Assembly (NCBI GenBank): GCA_937127195.1
Contig: CAKZLT010000169.1
Span: forward strand, 1-12,418
Source: an uncultured Saprospiraceae bacterium
GTDB lineage: Bacteria; Bacteroidota; Bacteroidia; Chitinophagales; Saprospiraceae
Direction of reading: 5' to 3'
DNA length: 12,418 bases
Part shown: piece by piece, positions 12,370-12,418 of the stretch
Layout of the letters: every line of letters begins with the position of its first letter
How positions within the stretch are numbered: position 1 is the stretch's first letter
Notes under the pieces: generated by a model
What the model was told of the DNA's origin: nothing
The model's input: only the letters and a program-made list of their open reading frames with translations
The model's database searches: none
Made by a program: the position numbers and the translations under genes

Positions 12370-12418
12370 TTTCATATATCATAATTTTCATTTTTTTTTA
12401 ATTAATGTGGCGTTAATC

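Noticed and set aside
12370..12418. Start of a further rightward gene at the right edge
   Set aside because: The only ATG (near 12404) is followed at once by a stop. Nothing else can be read before the edge.

Overview
The window reads as part of a temperate phage or prophage of the Bacteroidota, most likely a Flavobacteriia-type host (inference). The DNA is AT-rich. Starts are preceded by A-rich tracts rather than Shine-Dalgarno sequences. The best promoter matches the Bacteroidota form TTG-N19/20-TAnnTTTG. The protein content is phage-like: tape measure, XRE repressor, PAPS-reductase-like enzyme, and many tiny genes with ATGA or TGATG overlaps.

Layout. Positions 1-5207 form one leftward (minus-strand) gene array, read from right to left. 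It starts with two related HTH proteins in tandem, the second in the -1 frame without an ATG. Next come very small genes, a multi-pass membrane/coiled-coil protein, a winged-helix protein that is probably replication-related, more small unknown genes, and a PAPS-reductase-like enzyme cut by the left edge. Positions 5208-5557 look like the control switch. A leftward promoter (5470-5500) and the rightward repressor promoter region (around 5533-5540) each carry CATAATGTA next to the -7 hexamer-like box. The rightward gene 5558-5944 encodes a small XRE repressor without a peptidase domain.

Positions 5945-6733 hold almost 800 bases without a credible gene but with much structure: a perfect 23-bp inverted repeat, five copies of a 19-mer in alternating orientation that build two tandem hairpin units with unit-specific stems, and a good rightward terminator at 6587-6615. 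A 55-bp dyad-containing repeat follows, and a second copy lies upstream of the tape measure gene.

Positions 6734-12369 are rightward tail genes: a small helical protein, an 882-residue tape measure protein, a 251-residue protein that may be a tail-assembly factor, and a 566-residue probable distal tail or baseplate protein. No capsid, portal, terminase, integrase, transposase, tRNA or CRISPR was seen.

How it may work together (inference): the repressor at 5558 shuts off the leftward early promoter and limits its own synthesis. When it is lost, the HTH proteins and replication/membrane genes are expressed. The tail genes are expressed separately from the region right of the 6587-6615 terminator, possibly under the paired 55-bp repeats. 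The strongest candidates for something undescribed are the tandem hairpin array, the paired 55-bp elements, the -1-frame HTH pair, and the membrane protein next to the winged-helix protein.
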